Shown here: positions 1 to 7,034 of the stretch, piece by piece
How positions within the stretch are numbered: position 1 is the first letter of the stretch
Layout of the letters: each line of letters begins with the position of its first letter
From: a virus
IMG/VR virus record: IMGVR_UViG_3300044614_000502
Span: 1-27,460 of that record
Reading direction: 5' to 3' (one strand)
DNA: 27,460 bases
Position numbers and translations under genes: made by a program
The notes under the pieces: model-generated
Told to the model about the DNA's origin: nothing
Seen by the model: only the letters and a program-made list of their open reading frames with translations
Database searches by the model: none

Positions 1-1700
1 GACTTATTACACCAGGAAATGTATCATCAGTAGATCGTATAGACTTCTCTAATGATTCTGTAACAGCACAGTCTAGAGGTTCATTAAGTTCAATAAACCG
101 AAGTTTATCAGCAACAGGAAACTCTAATTATGGTTGGTTTGGTGGTGGATTTCCTTCAGTATCAACGGTTAATCGTATAGATTTCTCTAATGATTCTGTA
201 ACAGCATCGACAAAAGGTTCATTAAATCTGGCAAAAGCAGATTTAGCATCAACTGGAAACTCTAATTATGCTTGGTTTGGTGGTGGGTCTATTACAACTC
301 CAGCAGTAGTATCAACAGTAGACCGTATAGATTTCTCAAATGATTCTGCAACAGCATCACCAAGAGGTTCGTTAAGTTTGGCAAGAGAAAGATTATCATC
401 GGTAGGAAATTCTAACTATGGTTGGTTTGGTGGTGGATATATTGCACCTACAGTTTATTCGACAGTAGATCGCATAGATTTTTCAAATGATTTTGCAATA
501 TTAACACCAAGAAGTCCATTAAGTTTGGCAAGACAAAAATCTTCAGCAGTAGGAAACTCTAACTATGGTTGGTTTGGTGGAGGTCTCATTCCTGGTCCAG
601 CATCAGTAGCAACAGTAGACCGTATAGATTTCTCTAATGATTCTGTAACTGCATCTGTAAGAGGTTCATTGGTGTCGGCAAAAGCAACTATGGCAGCAAC
701 AGGAAACTCTAATTATGGTTGGTTTGGTGGTGCAGAATCTCCAGCATTTGTATCAACAGTGGATCGTATTGATTTTTCAAATGACTTATTATCAGCATCA
801 CCAAGAGGTTTATTATTTACTGCAAGAGGTAATTTAGCAGCAACCTCAGGAGTTCTCAATATTCGCAGACAAAAAGCAGGGAATTTTGGTTGGTTTGGTG
901 GTGGATTATTACCAGCAGTATCAACAATAGACCGCATAAATTTCTCGAATGATTTATCAGCAGCATCACTAAGAGGTTCATTGAATGCATCCAGATATTA
1001 TATGGCAGCAACAGGAAACTCTAATTATGGTTGGTTTGGTGGTGGTGGTCCAGGATCAAAATCTACAGTAGAACGTATAGATTTTTCAAATGATTCTCCC
1101 ACAGCATCACAAAGAGGTCCATTGAGTTTAGCAAGAGATTTTTCAGCAGCAACAGGAAACTCTAATTATGGTTGGTTTGGTGGTGGAGATTCTCCAATAG
1201 GTAGAGTAGACCGTATAGATTTCTCGAATGATTTAGCAACAGCATCGGTAAGAACTGCATTTCCTGCTGCATCTGATGGTTTATCAGCAACAGGAAACTC
1301 TAATTATGGTTGGTTTGGTGGGGGACTTTCTGTTGTTGTGCGACGTATTGATTTTTCAAATGATTTAGCATCACCATCACCAAGAGGTTCATTTTTAGAA
1401 TCACGATTTAATGACGCAGCAACAGGAAACTCTAACTATGGTTGGTTTGGTGGTGGGTCTCCAAGTCATACGTCAGTTGTAGACCGTATAGATTTTGCAA
1501 ATGATTTAGCAGTTCCATTGAGAAGAGCAACATTATCTCTCGCAAAAGGTAGAATGGGAGCAACAGGAAACTCTAACTATGGTTGGTTTGGTGGTGGTTC
1601 TACTCCAACACGTATATCAACAGTAGACCGTATAGATTTCTCGAATGATTTAGCAACAATAGCAATAAGAAATCCATTAACTTTGGCAAGAGATAATTTA
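1..1700 (+). repeat. Tandem ~138-bp coding repeats, array 1 (12 units)
   Basis: Direct repeats of roughly 130-150 bp share near-identical blocks such as ggaaactctaattatggttg and gtagaccgtatagatttctc. Between the blocks the sequence varies in both length and content. The period is broken once, near 842-886. Strong DNA identity between units should favour recombination within this array and with the array at 3880-5670. Confidence 0.9.
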
Positions 1701-1727
1701 GATGCAACCTCCAACACAACAAGGTAA
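3..1727 (+). CDS. Kelch-like repeat protein, probable virion adhesin (5' partial)
   Basis: The reading frame is open from base 3, so the true start lies upstream; there is no internal start worth choosing. The protein is almost entirely tandem repeats of about 46 residues. Each has the aromatic-glycine core GNSNYGWFGGG, a variable 5-10 residue loop, then VDRIDFSND and a RGxLSxAR-like segment. This order (aromatic, GG doublet, variable loop, short strands) resembles kelch beta-propeller blades. Six repeats (the first cut by the edge) precede an irregular linker (about 842-886, SGVLNIRRQKAG), and six follow, ending in NTTR and a stop. Variation is concentrated in the loop after GGG, as expected for a binding face. 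The gene at 3476 has the same architecture, so the two look like paralogues. Role in host binding is inferred; an enzymatic role is not excluded. Confidence 0.85.
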   Translation, partial: LITPGNVSSVDRIDFSNDSVTAQSRGSLSSINRSLSATGNSNYGWFGGGFPSVSTVNRIDFSNDSVTASTKGSLNLAKADLASTGNSNYAWFGGGSITTPAVVSTVDRIDFSNDSATASPRGSLSLARERLSSVGNSNYGWFGGGYIAPTVYSTVDRIDFSNDFAILTPRSPLSLARQKSSAVGNSNYGWFGGGLIPGPASVATVDRIDFSNDSVTASVRGSLVSAKATMAATGNSNYGWFGGAESPAFVSTVDRIDFSNDLLSASPRGLLFTARGNLAATSGVLNIRRQKAGNFGWFGGGLLPAVSTIDRINFSNDLSAASLRGSLNASRYYMAATGNSNYGWFGGGGPGSKSTVERIDFSNDSPTASQRGPLSLARDFSAATGNSNYGWFGGGDSPIGRVDRIDFSNDLATASVRTAFPAASDGLSATGNSNYGWFGGGLSVVVRRIDFSNDLASPSPRGSFLESRFNDAATGNSNYGWFGGGSPSHTSVVDRIDFANDLAVPLRRATLSLAKGRMGATGNSNYGWFGGGSTPTRISTVDRIDFSNDLATIAIRNPLTLARDNLDATSNTTR

Positions 1728-1730
1728 TTT

Positions 1731-3464
1731 ATGAAATCAGGAGCAAGTGAAAGTTCTTATTTTTTTCTTGAAGAATATTATAAGTTTCCAGAAAACATTA
1801 TAGTTTCTCATTTACCACAAGAACTTCAACAATCAAATAAACCAATAAAAATCTTATGGTCGCAGCATTCTTACGACCAACCAGTTTATCTTAACTTTGA
1901 TTTTTCAATTTGTGATTTAATTGTCTCTCCATCTAACTGGTGTAGAGAACAATTCATTAAGTATCATCACATTCCCGAAGATAAAATCGTCACAATTCCA
2001 ACAGGTGTATCAAAACAATTCACATACTCCAGCAAAAAATCAAAGACATTCATTTATACTTCTATACCATATAAAGGTCTTGAAGTATTAGCACAAATCA
2101 TTCCTCATATTCCAGAGGCAACATTTAAGATTTTCTCTGCGATGAATCTTTATGACATTGAAGAAGACCCATATACAGAACTTTATGAGTATATCAAATC
2201 ATTTCCAAATGTAATCTACTCACCAGCAGTAGACCAAGCAGAACTGATATGGCACCTACAAGATGCTGCATTCTTTATTCATCCCAATATATGGGAAGAA
2301 ACATTCTGCGTTTCTCTTGCAGAAGCAATGTCTTGTGGATGTTTTCCAATTCTGACTGATATTGGAGCACTTCCAGAAGTTTCTAATGAGATTGCAAATA
2401 TTGTTCCAATGGAAGGAATCAGAACTACAAAAGGTTATCAAGTTACAGACAACTTCCTAAATAACTTTATAGATGCCTGCAAATCTGCATTATATTTCTT
2501 TGATACTGATAGGCAATACTACGACCAAATTTCACAATCTGTTTCACATTATGCTACTGAAACTTATGATTGGAAAAAAATTGCAAACGTTTGGAAACAA
2601 ACATTAGAACCATTTAGTAAAAACACTATGACTGAAAATTGTAACCAACTGCAAATTATTTCCCCAGAGGAAGCAGTAAGTAACGAAGAATATTTACAAC
2701 AGGCATTTCAAGAAGTACTTCGTTGGGAAGAAGCAGATAAAGAACTGGCACAAGGTAGAACCAATTTCCAGATTGAAAAGTTCTTTCTTCTAGAGCAATA
2801 CACAGTTCCTGCAGCATTCCAGGCAGCAATTAAGAATCGTCGTATTCTTGCCGAAGGATATATGCAGAAACTGATTGAGATGAAAGAGAAGGTTCGTGAG
2901 TTTGAGTATCGTTGGAAAGGTAAGAATACTGATGAACCTGTAGAGTGGCATACTTCAGGACCAAATGGTGGTTCCACAAAACTTTATTGGCACGATTTAG
3001 ATTCAATTTCAACTCAAAACTATCTGAAGTCTTGTGAGTTGGAGATTCGTGACCGCATTCAGCAGATGAATTTCTTTGATAAGATTATTAATCGTTTGAT
3101 TGAACTGAATGGTGGCAAGACAGTTACTAAAGAACAGTTTGAGGCAGAAGACCACGTTTATTGGGAACGTCGTTTTGCAGAGCAATCTCTGGATGAAATG
3201 GTAAGTTCCAAGACTGGTATTAGTATCGGTAATCTTCACTCAATGAGAAGAGGAACTGCACCTACTCTTGTGAGTGATGATACAAACAGAATCAAGAATG
3301 GTTATGGTTCACTTGCCGATGCGATTAATGACCCCGATAGATTCCTAAATACCTTACAGGAAAAAGTTCTCCGTGGTATTGAAGAAGTTACAAATACTGA
3401 CCTTGGTTTGCTTGCACCTGGAACCGAACAACATCAGCAACTTTTAGAATCCAGAAATCAATAA
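1731..3464 (+). CDS. GT4-like glycosyltransferase fused to a second conserved phage domain
   Basis: Residues 1-295 resemble the C-terminal half of a GT-B, GT4-family glycosyltransferase. HPNIWEETF is followed by SLAEAMSCG (a glutamate pair E190/E198 in E-x7-E spacing) and TDIGALPEV, the usual nucleotide-sugar binding region. The N-terminus is short for a full GT-B enzyme (the usual first Rossmann strand is missing), but an upstream start is blocked by the previous stop 4 bp away. From about residue 300 (an in-frame ATG at 2628) the protein changes character to a charged, mostly helical domain of about 277 residues that I recall as a stand-alone protein in cyanophages. Codon use also shifts there, with more cgt and c-ending codons. 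A fusion, or an overlooked internal start, is therefore likely. It sits between two repeat-adhesin genes, which suggests modification of a virion or host surface. Confidence 0.7.
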   Translation: MKSGASESSYFFLEEYYKFPENIIVSHLPQELQQSNKPIKILWSQHSYDQPVYLNFDFSICDLIVSPSNWCREQFIKYHHIPEDKIVTIPTGVSKQFTYSSKKSKTFIYTSIPYKGLEVLAQIIPHIPEATFKIFSAMNLYDIEEDPYTELYEYIKSFPNVIYSPAVDQAELIWHLQDAAFFIHPNIWEETFCVSLAEAMSCGCFPILTDIGALPEVSNEIANIVPMEGIRTTKGYQVTDNFLNNFIDACKSALYFFDTDRQYYDQISQSVSHYATETYDWKKIANVWKQTLEPFSKNTMTENCNQLQIISPEEAVSNEEYLQQAFQEVLRWEEADKELAQGRTNFQIEKFFLLEQYTVPAAFQAAIKNRRILAEGYMQKLIEMKEKVREFEYRWKGKNTDEPVEWHTSGPNGGSTKLYWHDLDSISTQNYLKSCELEIRDRIQQMNFFDKIINRLIELNGGKTVTKEQFEAEDHVYWERRFAEQSLDEMVSSKTGISIGNLHSMRRGTAPTLVSDDTNRIKNGYGSLADAINDPDRFLNTLQEKVLRGIEEVTNTDLGLLAPGTEQHQQLLESRNQ

Positions 3465-3475
3465 GGAGAAAGTAG

Positions 3476-5686
3476 ATGCCAGCAGGAGACGTATTTGGTC
3501 TTGATGGATTTTTTCTAAATGTATCAAATCCAGTTACGGTTTCTGCTGTAGATATTAATTCTACTGCTGCTGGTGCTGGTATTACAGTTGTAAGTGGAAC
3601 TTTAGATACTACTGCTGGTATTGCAACTCTGACTCTTTCTACTACTGCTGGTCTTTCTACTACACCTTTTTATACTGGTGTAAAGATTGCAGTTTCTGGT
3701 CTTGCAGATGCTGCTGGTGTTGCATATACTGGATATAATGGAAATTTTGTAGTCACAGGATTTGCAGGAACTACAACAGTTTCTTATGCAACTACTGGTT
3801 ATGTTGGTTCTGTGATTGCTGGTATTACCACAACTGGTTTGGTAATGTTAGTGACTGATACTACTGTTACAAATACAACATGGAGTAGTAATCAAACTCA
3901 CGGATGGTTTGGTGGTGGTTATACCACAGGACCAGCAATAGTATCAACAGTAGACCGTATAGATTTTTCTAATGATTCTGTAACAGCATCAGTTAGAGGT
4001 CCATTAAGTTCAGCAAGATATAGATTAGCAGCAACAGGAAACTCTAATTATGGTTGGTTCGGTGGTGGTGCTCCTGAGGCATCTCCAGCAGTATCAACAG
4101 TAGACCGTATAGATTTTTCTAATGATTCCTCAACAGCATCCGTTAGAGGTCCATTAAGTTCAACAAGACATAGATTAGCAGCAACAGGAAACTCTAACTA
4201 TGGTTGGTTTGGTGGTAGTACATCTCCAACATTTTCATCAGTAGTAGATCGTATAGATTTCTCTAATGATTCTTCAACGGCATCCGCAAGAGGTTCATTA
4301 AGTTTAGCAAAAGATTCTTTAGCAGCAACAGGAAACTCTAACTATGGTTGGTTTGGTGGTGGTGCTCCTGGACCAGTATCAGTAGTAGACCGTATAGATT
4401 TTTCCAATGATTCCTCAACAGCATCCGTTAGAGGTCCATTAAGTTCAGAAAGAAGTCGAATGGCAGCAACAGGAAACTCTAATTATGGTTGGTTTGGTGG
4501 TGGTTATACTCCAGCACCTCAAGCATCAATAGTAGACCGTATAGATTTTTCCAATGATTCTGCAACAGCATCAGTGAGAGGTCCATTGAGTCAAGAAAGA
4601 TATAATTTAACAGCAACAGGAAACTCTAACTATGGATGGTTTGGTGGTAAAACAGGAGAGACAACACCATTATCATCAGTAGATCGTATAGATTTCTCAA
4701 ATGATACTGGAACTGCAAATATAAGAGGTCCATTAAGTTCAGCAAAAGGTAGTGGGGGGGCAACATCAGGACAGGCAAGATCTCGCAGTACTACTATTCC
4801 AAAAACTGGAACTTATGGCTGGTTTGGTGGTGGTTTTATATCTCCAACATTTTCAGCAGTAGTAGATCGTATAGATTTCTCTAATGATTCTGCGACAGCA
4901 TCACCTAGAGGTTCATTGACTGCGGGAAGAGGATATTTAGCAGCAACAGGAAACTCTAACTATGGTTGGATTGGTGGTGGAAGAACTGCTGTACCAACAC
5001 CAGTATCAACAGTGGAACGTATAAATTTCTCTAATGATTCTGTAACTGCATCTGTGAGAAGTCCATTAACTATAGAAAGAGCCGTAACTGCAGCAGTAAG
5101 CAATTCTAATTATGGTTGGTTTGCTGGTGGTCTTAATCCTGGATCAACTCCGTCAACTATATCAAGAATAGATAGAATTAATTTTTCTAATGATACAAGA
5201 ATAAATATTAGAAATTCAAGTCCATTAATTCAAGTTAATGAAGCAGCAGTTGGAAACTTTAATTATGGTTGGTTTGCTAGTAATGGTGTTAATCGTTTGG
5301 ATTTTTCAAATGATGTAAATTCATTATCAACTAGAGGCAGTTTATCTCAAGGAAGAAGATCTTTAGCAGCAACAGGAAACTATGATTATGGATGGTTTGG
5401 TGGTGGGATTGTTATAGCAACAAGATCCACAAGAATAGACCGTATAAATTTCTCTAATGATTCCGTAGCAGCATCAGTTAGATCTTCATTTATTGCTGCA
5501 ACCGATGATTTAGCAGCATCAGGAAACTCTAACTATGGTTGGTTTGGTGGAGGATCTACTCCAACAACAGTAGCAACAGTAAACCGTTTAGATTTCTCTA
5601 ATGATTCAGTTCAAGCATCACCAAGAGGACCATTAAGTTTAGCGAGAAGTCAATTAGCAGCAACTGCCAATACACCAATAGGATAA
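3476..5686 (+). CDS. Kelch-like repeat protein with virion-type N-terminal domain
   Basis: The start is ATG 3476, with a good ribosome site (AGGAGA, 3466-3471). Residues 1-140 form a Ser/Thr/Gly-rich beta domain that looks like a phage structural or tail-fibre attachment domain. Twelve kelch-like repeats with the GNSNYGWFGGG core follow. Repeats 1-6 are regular. A break carrying SGQARSRSTTIPKTGTY (about 4765-4820) separates them from repeats 7-12, which are more divergent (IGGG, AGG and ASNG variants). The 6+6 layout suggests two six-bladed beta-propellers. The upstream gene has the same pattern, so this one shows what its missing N-terminus may look like. Likely a tail-fibre or adhesin protein; the receptor is unknown. 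Confidence 0.85.
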   Translation: MPAGDVFGLDGFFLNVSNPVTVSAVDINSTAAGAGITVVSGTLDTTAGIATLTLSTTAGLSTTPFYTGVKIAVSGLADAAGVAYTGYNGNFVVTGFAGTTTVSYATTGYVGSVIAGITTTGLVMLVTDTTVTNTTWSSNQTHGWFGGGYTTGPAIVSTVDRIDFSNDSVTASVRGPLSSARYRLAATGNSNYGWFGGGAPEASPAVSTVDRIDFSNDSSTASVRGPLSSTRHRLAATGNSNYGWFGGSTSPTFSSVVDRIDFSNDSSTASARGSLSLAKDSLAATGNSNYGWFGGGAPGPVSVVDRIDFSNDSSTASVRGPLSSERSRMAATGNSNYGWFGGGYTPAPQASIVDRIDFSNDSATASVRGPLSQERYNLTATGNSNYGWFGGKTGETTPLSSVDRIDFSNDTGTANIRGPLSSAKGSGGATSGQARSRSTTIPKTGTYGWFGGGFISPTFSAVVDRIDFSNDSATASPRGSLTAGRGYLAATGNSNYGWIGGGRTAVPTPVSTVERINFSNDSVTASVRSPLTIERAVTAAVSNSNYGWFAGGLNPGSTPSTISRIDRINFSNDTRINIRNSSPLIQVNEAAVGNFNYGWFASNGVNRLDFSNDVNSLSTRGSLSQGRRSLAATGNYDYGWFGGGIVIATRSTRIDRINFSNDSVAASVRSSFIAATDDLAASGNSNYGWFGGGSTPTTVATVNRLDFSNDSVQASPRGPLSLARSQLAATANTPIG
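3890..5670 (+). repeat. Tandem ~138-bp coding repeats, array 2 (12 units)
   Basis: Same repeat family as array 1. Units 1-6 are more uniform at the DNA level than units 8-11, where the RIDFSND core degrades to RLDFSND or RINFSND and the GG doublet is partly lost. The register break near 4765-4820 divides the array in half. Confidence 0.9.
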
Positions 5687-5689
5687 ATA
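5682..5689 (+). promoter_or_regulatory. T4-type late promoter (GATAAATA)
   Basis: The octamer matches the T4 late consensus TATAAATA at 7 of 8 positions. It lies 21 nt before ATG 5711, the same spacing as other candidates in this window. Confidence 0.55.
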
Positions 5690-5710
5690 CTTCAAACTAC
5701 ATTATTACTA

Positions 5711-6361
5711 ATGAATTTATTATCAAAAATTTTGATTGCACCAAAAGTCATCAGTCAAGAAGGTATTGATGCATTGGTTCATCATATGAAAACTTCAAAA
5801 ACAGAAGACCTTTCAGTATTTGACCCAGACAAATCCAATCAGACACGAGGAACTGAATGGATTACTGATAAGAAAACAAGAGATACTCAAATTGCACCCA
5901 TTGAACCTGTATTTCCACAGGTCAATGAACTGATGCATCACATTGTAAAGCAAGTTATTAATCCTTTTTATCAGTTTGAAGTTGATAGTAGTGAAGTTCC
6001 ACAACTACTTTGCTATGGTGTAGGAGGACATTACCAACCCCATATTGATGGTGAGGGTGTATGGACTGCACCAGACCAAACACAACTCTGGAGAAAGACA
6101 GTAGATCGTGATTTGTCAATGGTCTTATATTTGAATGATGGATTTGAGGGTGGAGATTTTGTATTTCCAGACCTTCATATTCGTGTTCGTCCTGAACCTG
6201 GTCTTTTAGTATGTTTTCCTTCCAATAGGTATTATCGTCACGGTGTAGAACCAGTCACTAAAGGAAACCGATACTCAATGGTGACTTGGATGACTGTAAA
6301 AGGATTTGAAAGTTTAGAAACACAATCCAATAACCTCAAATCTAAATATGGAGTGTGCTAA
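5711..6361 (+). CDS. 2-oxoglutarate/Fe(II)-dependent dioxygenase (prolyl-4-hydroxylase-like)
   Basis: The 216-residue protein has the iron-binding facial triad H111-x-D113 (in HYQPHIDGEG) and H177 (in YYRHGVEPV), plus R187 for the 2-oxoglutarate carboxylate (GNRYSMVTW). SMVLYLNDGFEGGDFVFP is the usual double-stranded beta-helix core. Known members hydroxylate proline or other residues, and cyanophages carry several such genes. It follows a repeat protein and has its own late promoter, so a substrate among virion proteins is possible but unproven. Confidence 0.85.
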   Translation: MNLLSKILIAPKVISQEGIDALVHHMKTSKTEDLSVFDPDKSNQTRGTEWITDKKTRDTQIAPIEPVFPQVNELMHHIVKQVINPFYQFEVDSSEVPQLLCYGVGGHYQPHIDGEGVWTAPDQTQLWRKTVDRDLSMVLYLNDGFEGGDFVFPDLHIRVRPEPGLLVCFPSNRYYRHGVEPVTKGNRYSMVTWMTVKGFESLETQSNNLKSKYGVC

Positions 6362-6367
6362 AGAAGA

Positions 6368-6814
6368 ATGATTACTTATACTTGGAGTATTTCTAGATTG
6401 GATTGTGCCCCATCGGAAAATGGATTGACGAACGTAGTAAAAGTTATCAATTGGGGACTAAAAGCACAAGATGAGAATGGATATTCTGCAGAATGTTCTA
6501 ATTCTTATCCTCTCTCATCACCAAGTTCAGAAGAATTTTTTGATTACTCAACTTTAACAAAAGAAACTGTGATTGGTTGGTTAGAAAGTAACCTTGATGT
6601 TGATTATTTGCAAATGAGACTTTCAAATGAAATCGCATCACAACACAATCCTCCGATCATTTCATTGCCTCTTCCTTGGGAGAATGTTTCTATAGAACAA
6701 ACATTAGAAGAAAAAATTGCTGATGGTTATAACCCTGACGCAAGGGATGGTGATGGAGATGGTATAGTTCAAGAAGGTACTGAATGGGAAAGACCTATAG
6801 ATACTGAGATATAA
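6368..6814 (+). CDS. Small conserved phage protein with Ca-loop-like C-terminus
   Basis: It starts 6 bp after the oxygenase stop. Residues 1-105 resemble a small protein found next to tail-fibre genes in cyanophages; the EEFFDYSTLTKETVIGWLES segment is the recognisable part. The tail (about residues 120-148) contains DARDGDGDGIVQEGTEWERP, whose alternating Asp residues look like an EF-hand or dockerin-type calcium loop. That ending recurs on phage structural proteins. Its position after the adhesin genes suggests a tail-fibre accessory or chaperone, which is inference. Confidence 0.7.
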   Translation: MITYTWSISRLDCAPSENGLTNVVKVINWGLKAQDENGYSAECSNSYPLSSPSSEEFFDYSTLTKETVIGWLESNLDVDYLQMRLSNEIASQHNPPIISLPLPWENVSIEQTLEEKIADGYNPDARDGDGDGIVQEGTEWERPIDTEI

Positions 6815-6838
6815 TTTATCTTCAAACCCAACAGAGTG

Positions 6839-6884
6839 ATTTTAGGTAGATTTTGATATCTTGTCAACACTTGACACCTAAAAT
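6839..6884. repeat. 9-bp inverted repeat ATTTTAGGT / ACCTAAAAT overlapping a -35 box
   Basis: Arms 6839-6847 and 6876-6884 are perfect complements. The right arm overlaps the last base of the TTGACA element at 6871. It could be an operator for the promoter below or a hairpin ending the upstream gene. Confidence 0.5.
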
Positions 6885-6899
6885 TGTTTGATGTATGAT
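6871..6899 (+). promoter_or_regulatory. Sigma70-type promoter, TTGACA-N17-TATGAT
   Basis: The -35 TTGACA (6871-6876) and -10 TATGAT (6894-6899) are separated by exactly 17 nt. The predicted start is near 6905-6906, exactly where the first hairpin of the candidate RNA begins. Confidence 0.8.
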
Positions 6900-6905
6900 G
6901 AATAA

Positions 6906-7000
6906 GTCTTCACAACTTTGTATCTTTGAGTTGTAAGACCCGTTCTGTGGTGGGGACGGTTTTCGAGGTGGAACATTGGGGGGCAACTGCCCCCTTTTTT
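6906..7000 (+). ncRNA. Candidate structured small RNA (~95 nt)
   Basis: Between a strong promoter and a strong terminator there is no reading frame of note, but there is clear structure. A first hairpin pairs GTCTT-c-ACAAC (6906-6916) with GTTGTAAGAC (6930-6939). A shorter CCGT/ACGG hairpin follows (6940-6959, G-rich loop), then a single-stranded stretch with TTTTCGAGGTGGAACATT, then the terminator stem. Predicted 5' and 3' ends coincide with the structure. I do not recognise the family. An alternative is a leader with an attenuator for the gene at 7035, but that gene has its own -10 box just after the terminator. Confidence 0.6.
6979..7000 (+). terminator. Rho-independent terminator
   Basis: A perfect 6-bp stem GGGGGC/GCCCCC (6979-6984, 6989-6994) with loop AACT is followed by six T. 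Confidence 0.9.
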
Positions 7001-7001
7001 C

Positions 7002-7010
7002 TGTTATGAT
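7002..7010 (+). promoter_or_regulatory. Extended -10 promoter TGTTATGAT
   Basis: TG-T-TATGAT starts directly after the terminator T-run, with no convincing -35. It would give a leader of about 18 nt without a Shine-Dalgarno site before ATG 7035. Confidence 0.55.
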
Positions 7011-7034
7011 ACTAGAAGTTCAAAAGCAAACCAG

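Noticed and set aside
713-937. Reverse-strand open frames across the window (for example here, 7047-7673, 8334-8954, 9656-10204)
   Set aside because: They lie antisense to strongly supported genes, lack ribosome sites and known motifs, and their composition mirrors the codons of the + strand gene.
1-1700. CRISPR-like regular repeats
   Set aside because: The repeats are in frame, encode protein blades, vary in length and show no palindromic repeat-spacer structure.
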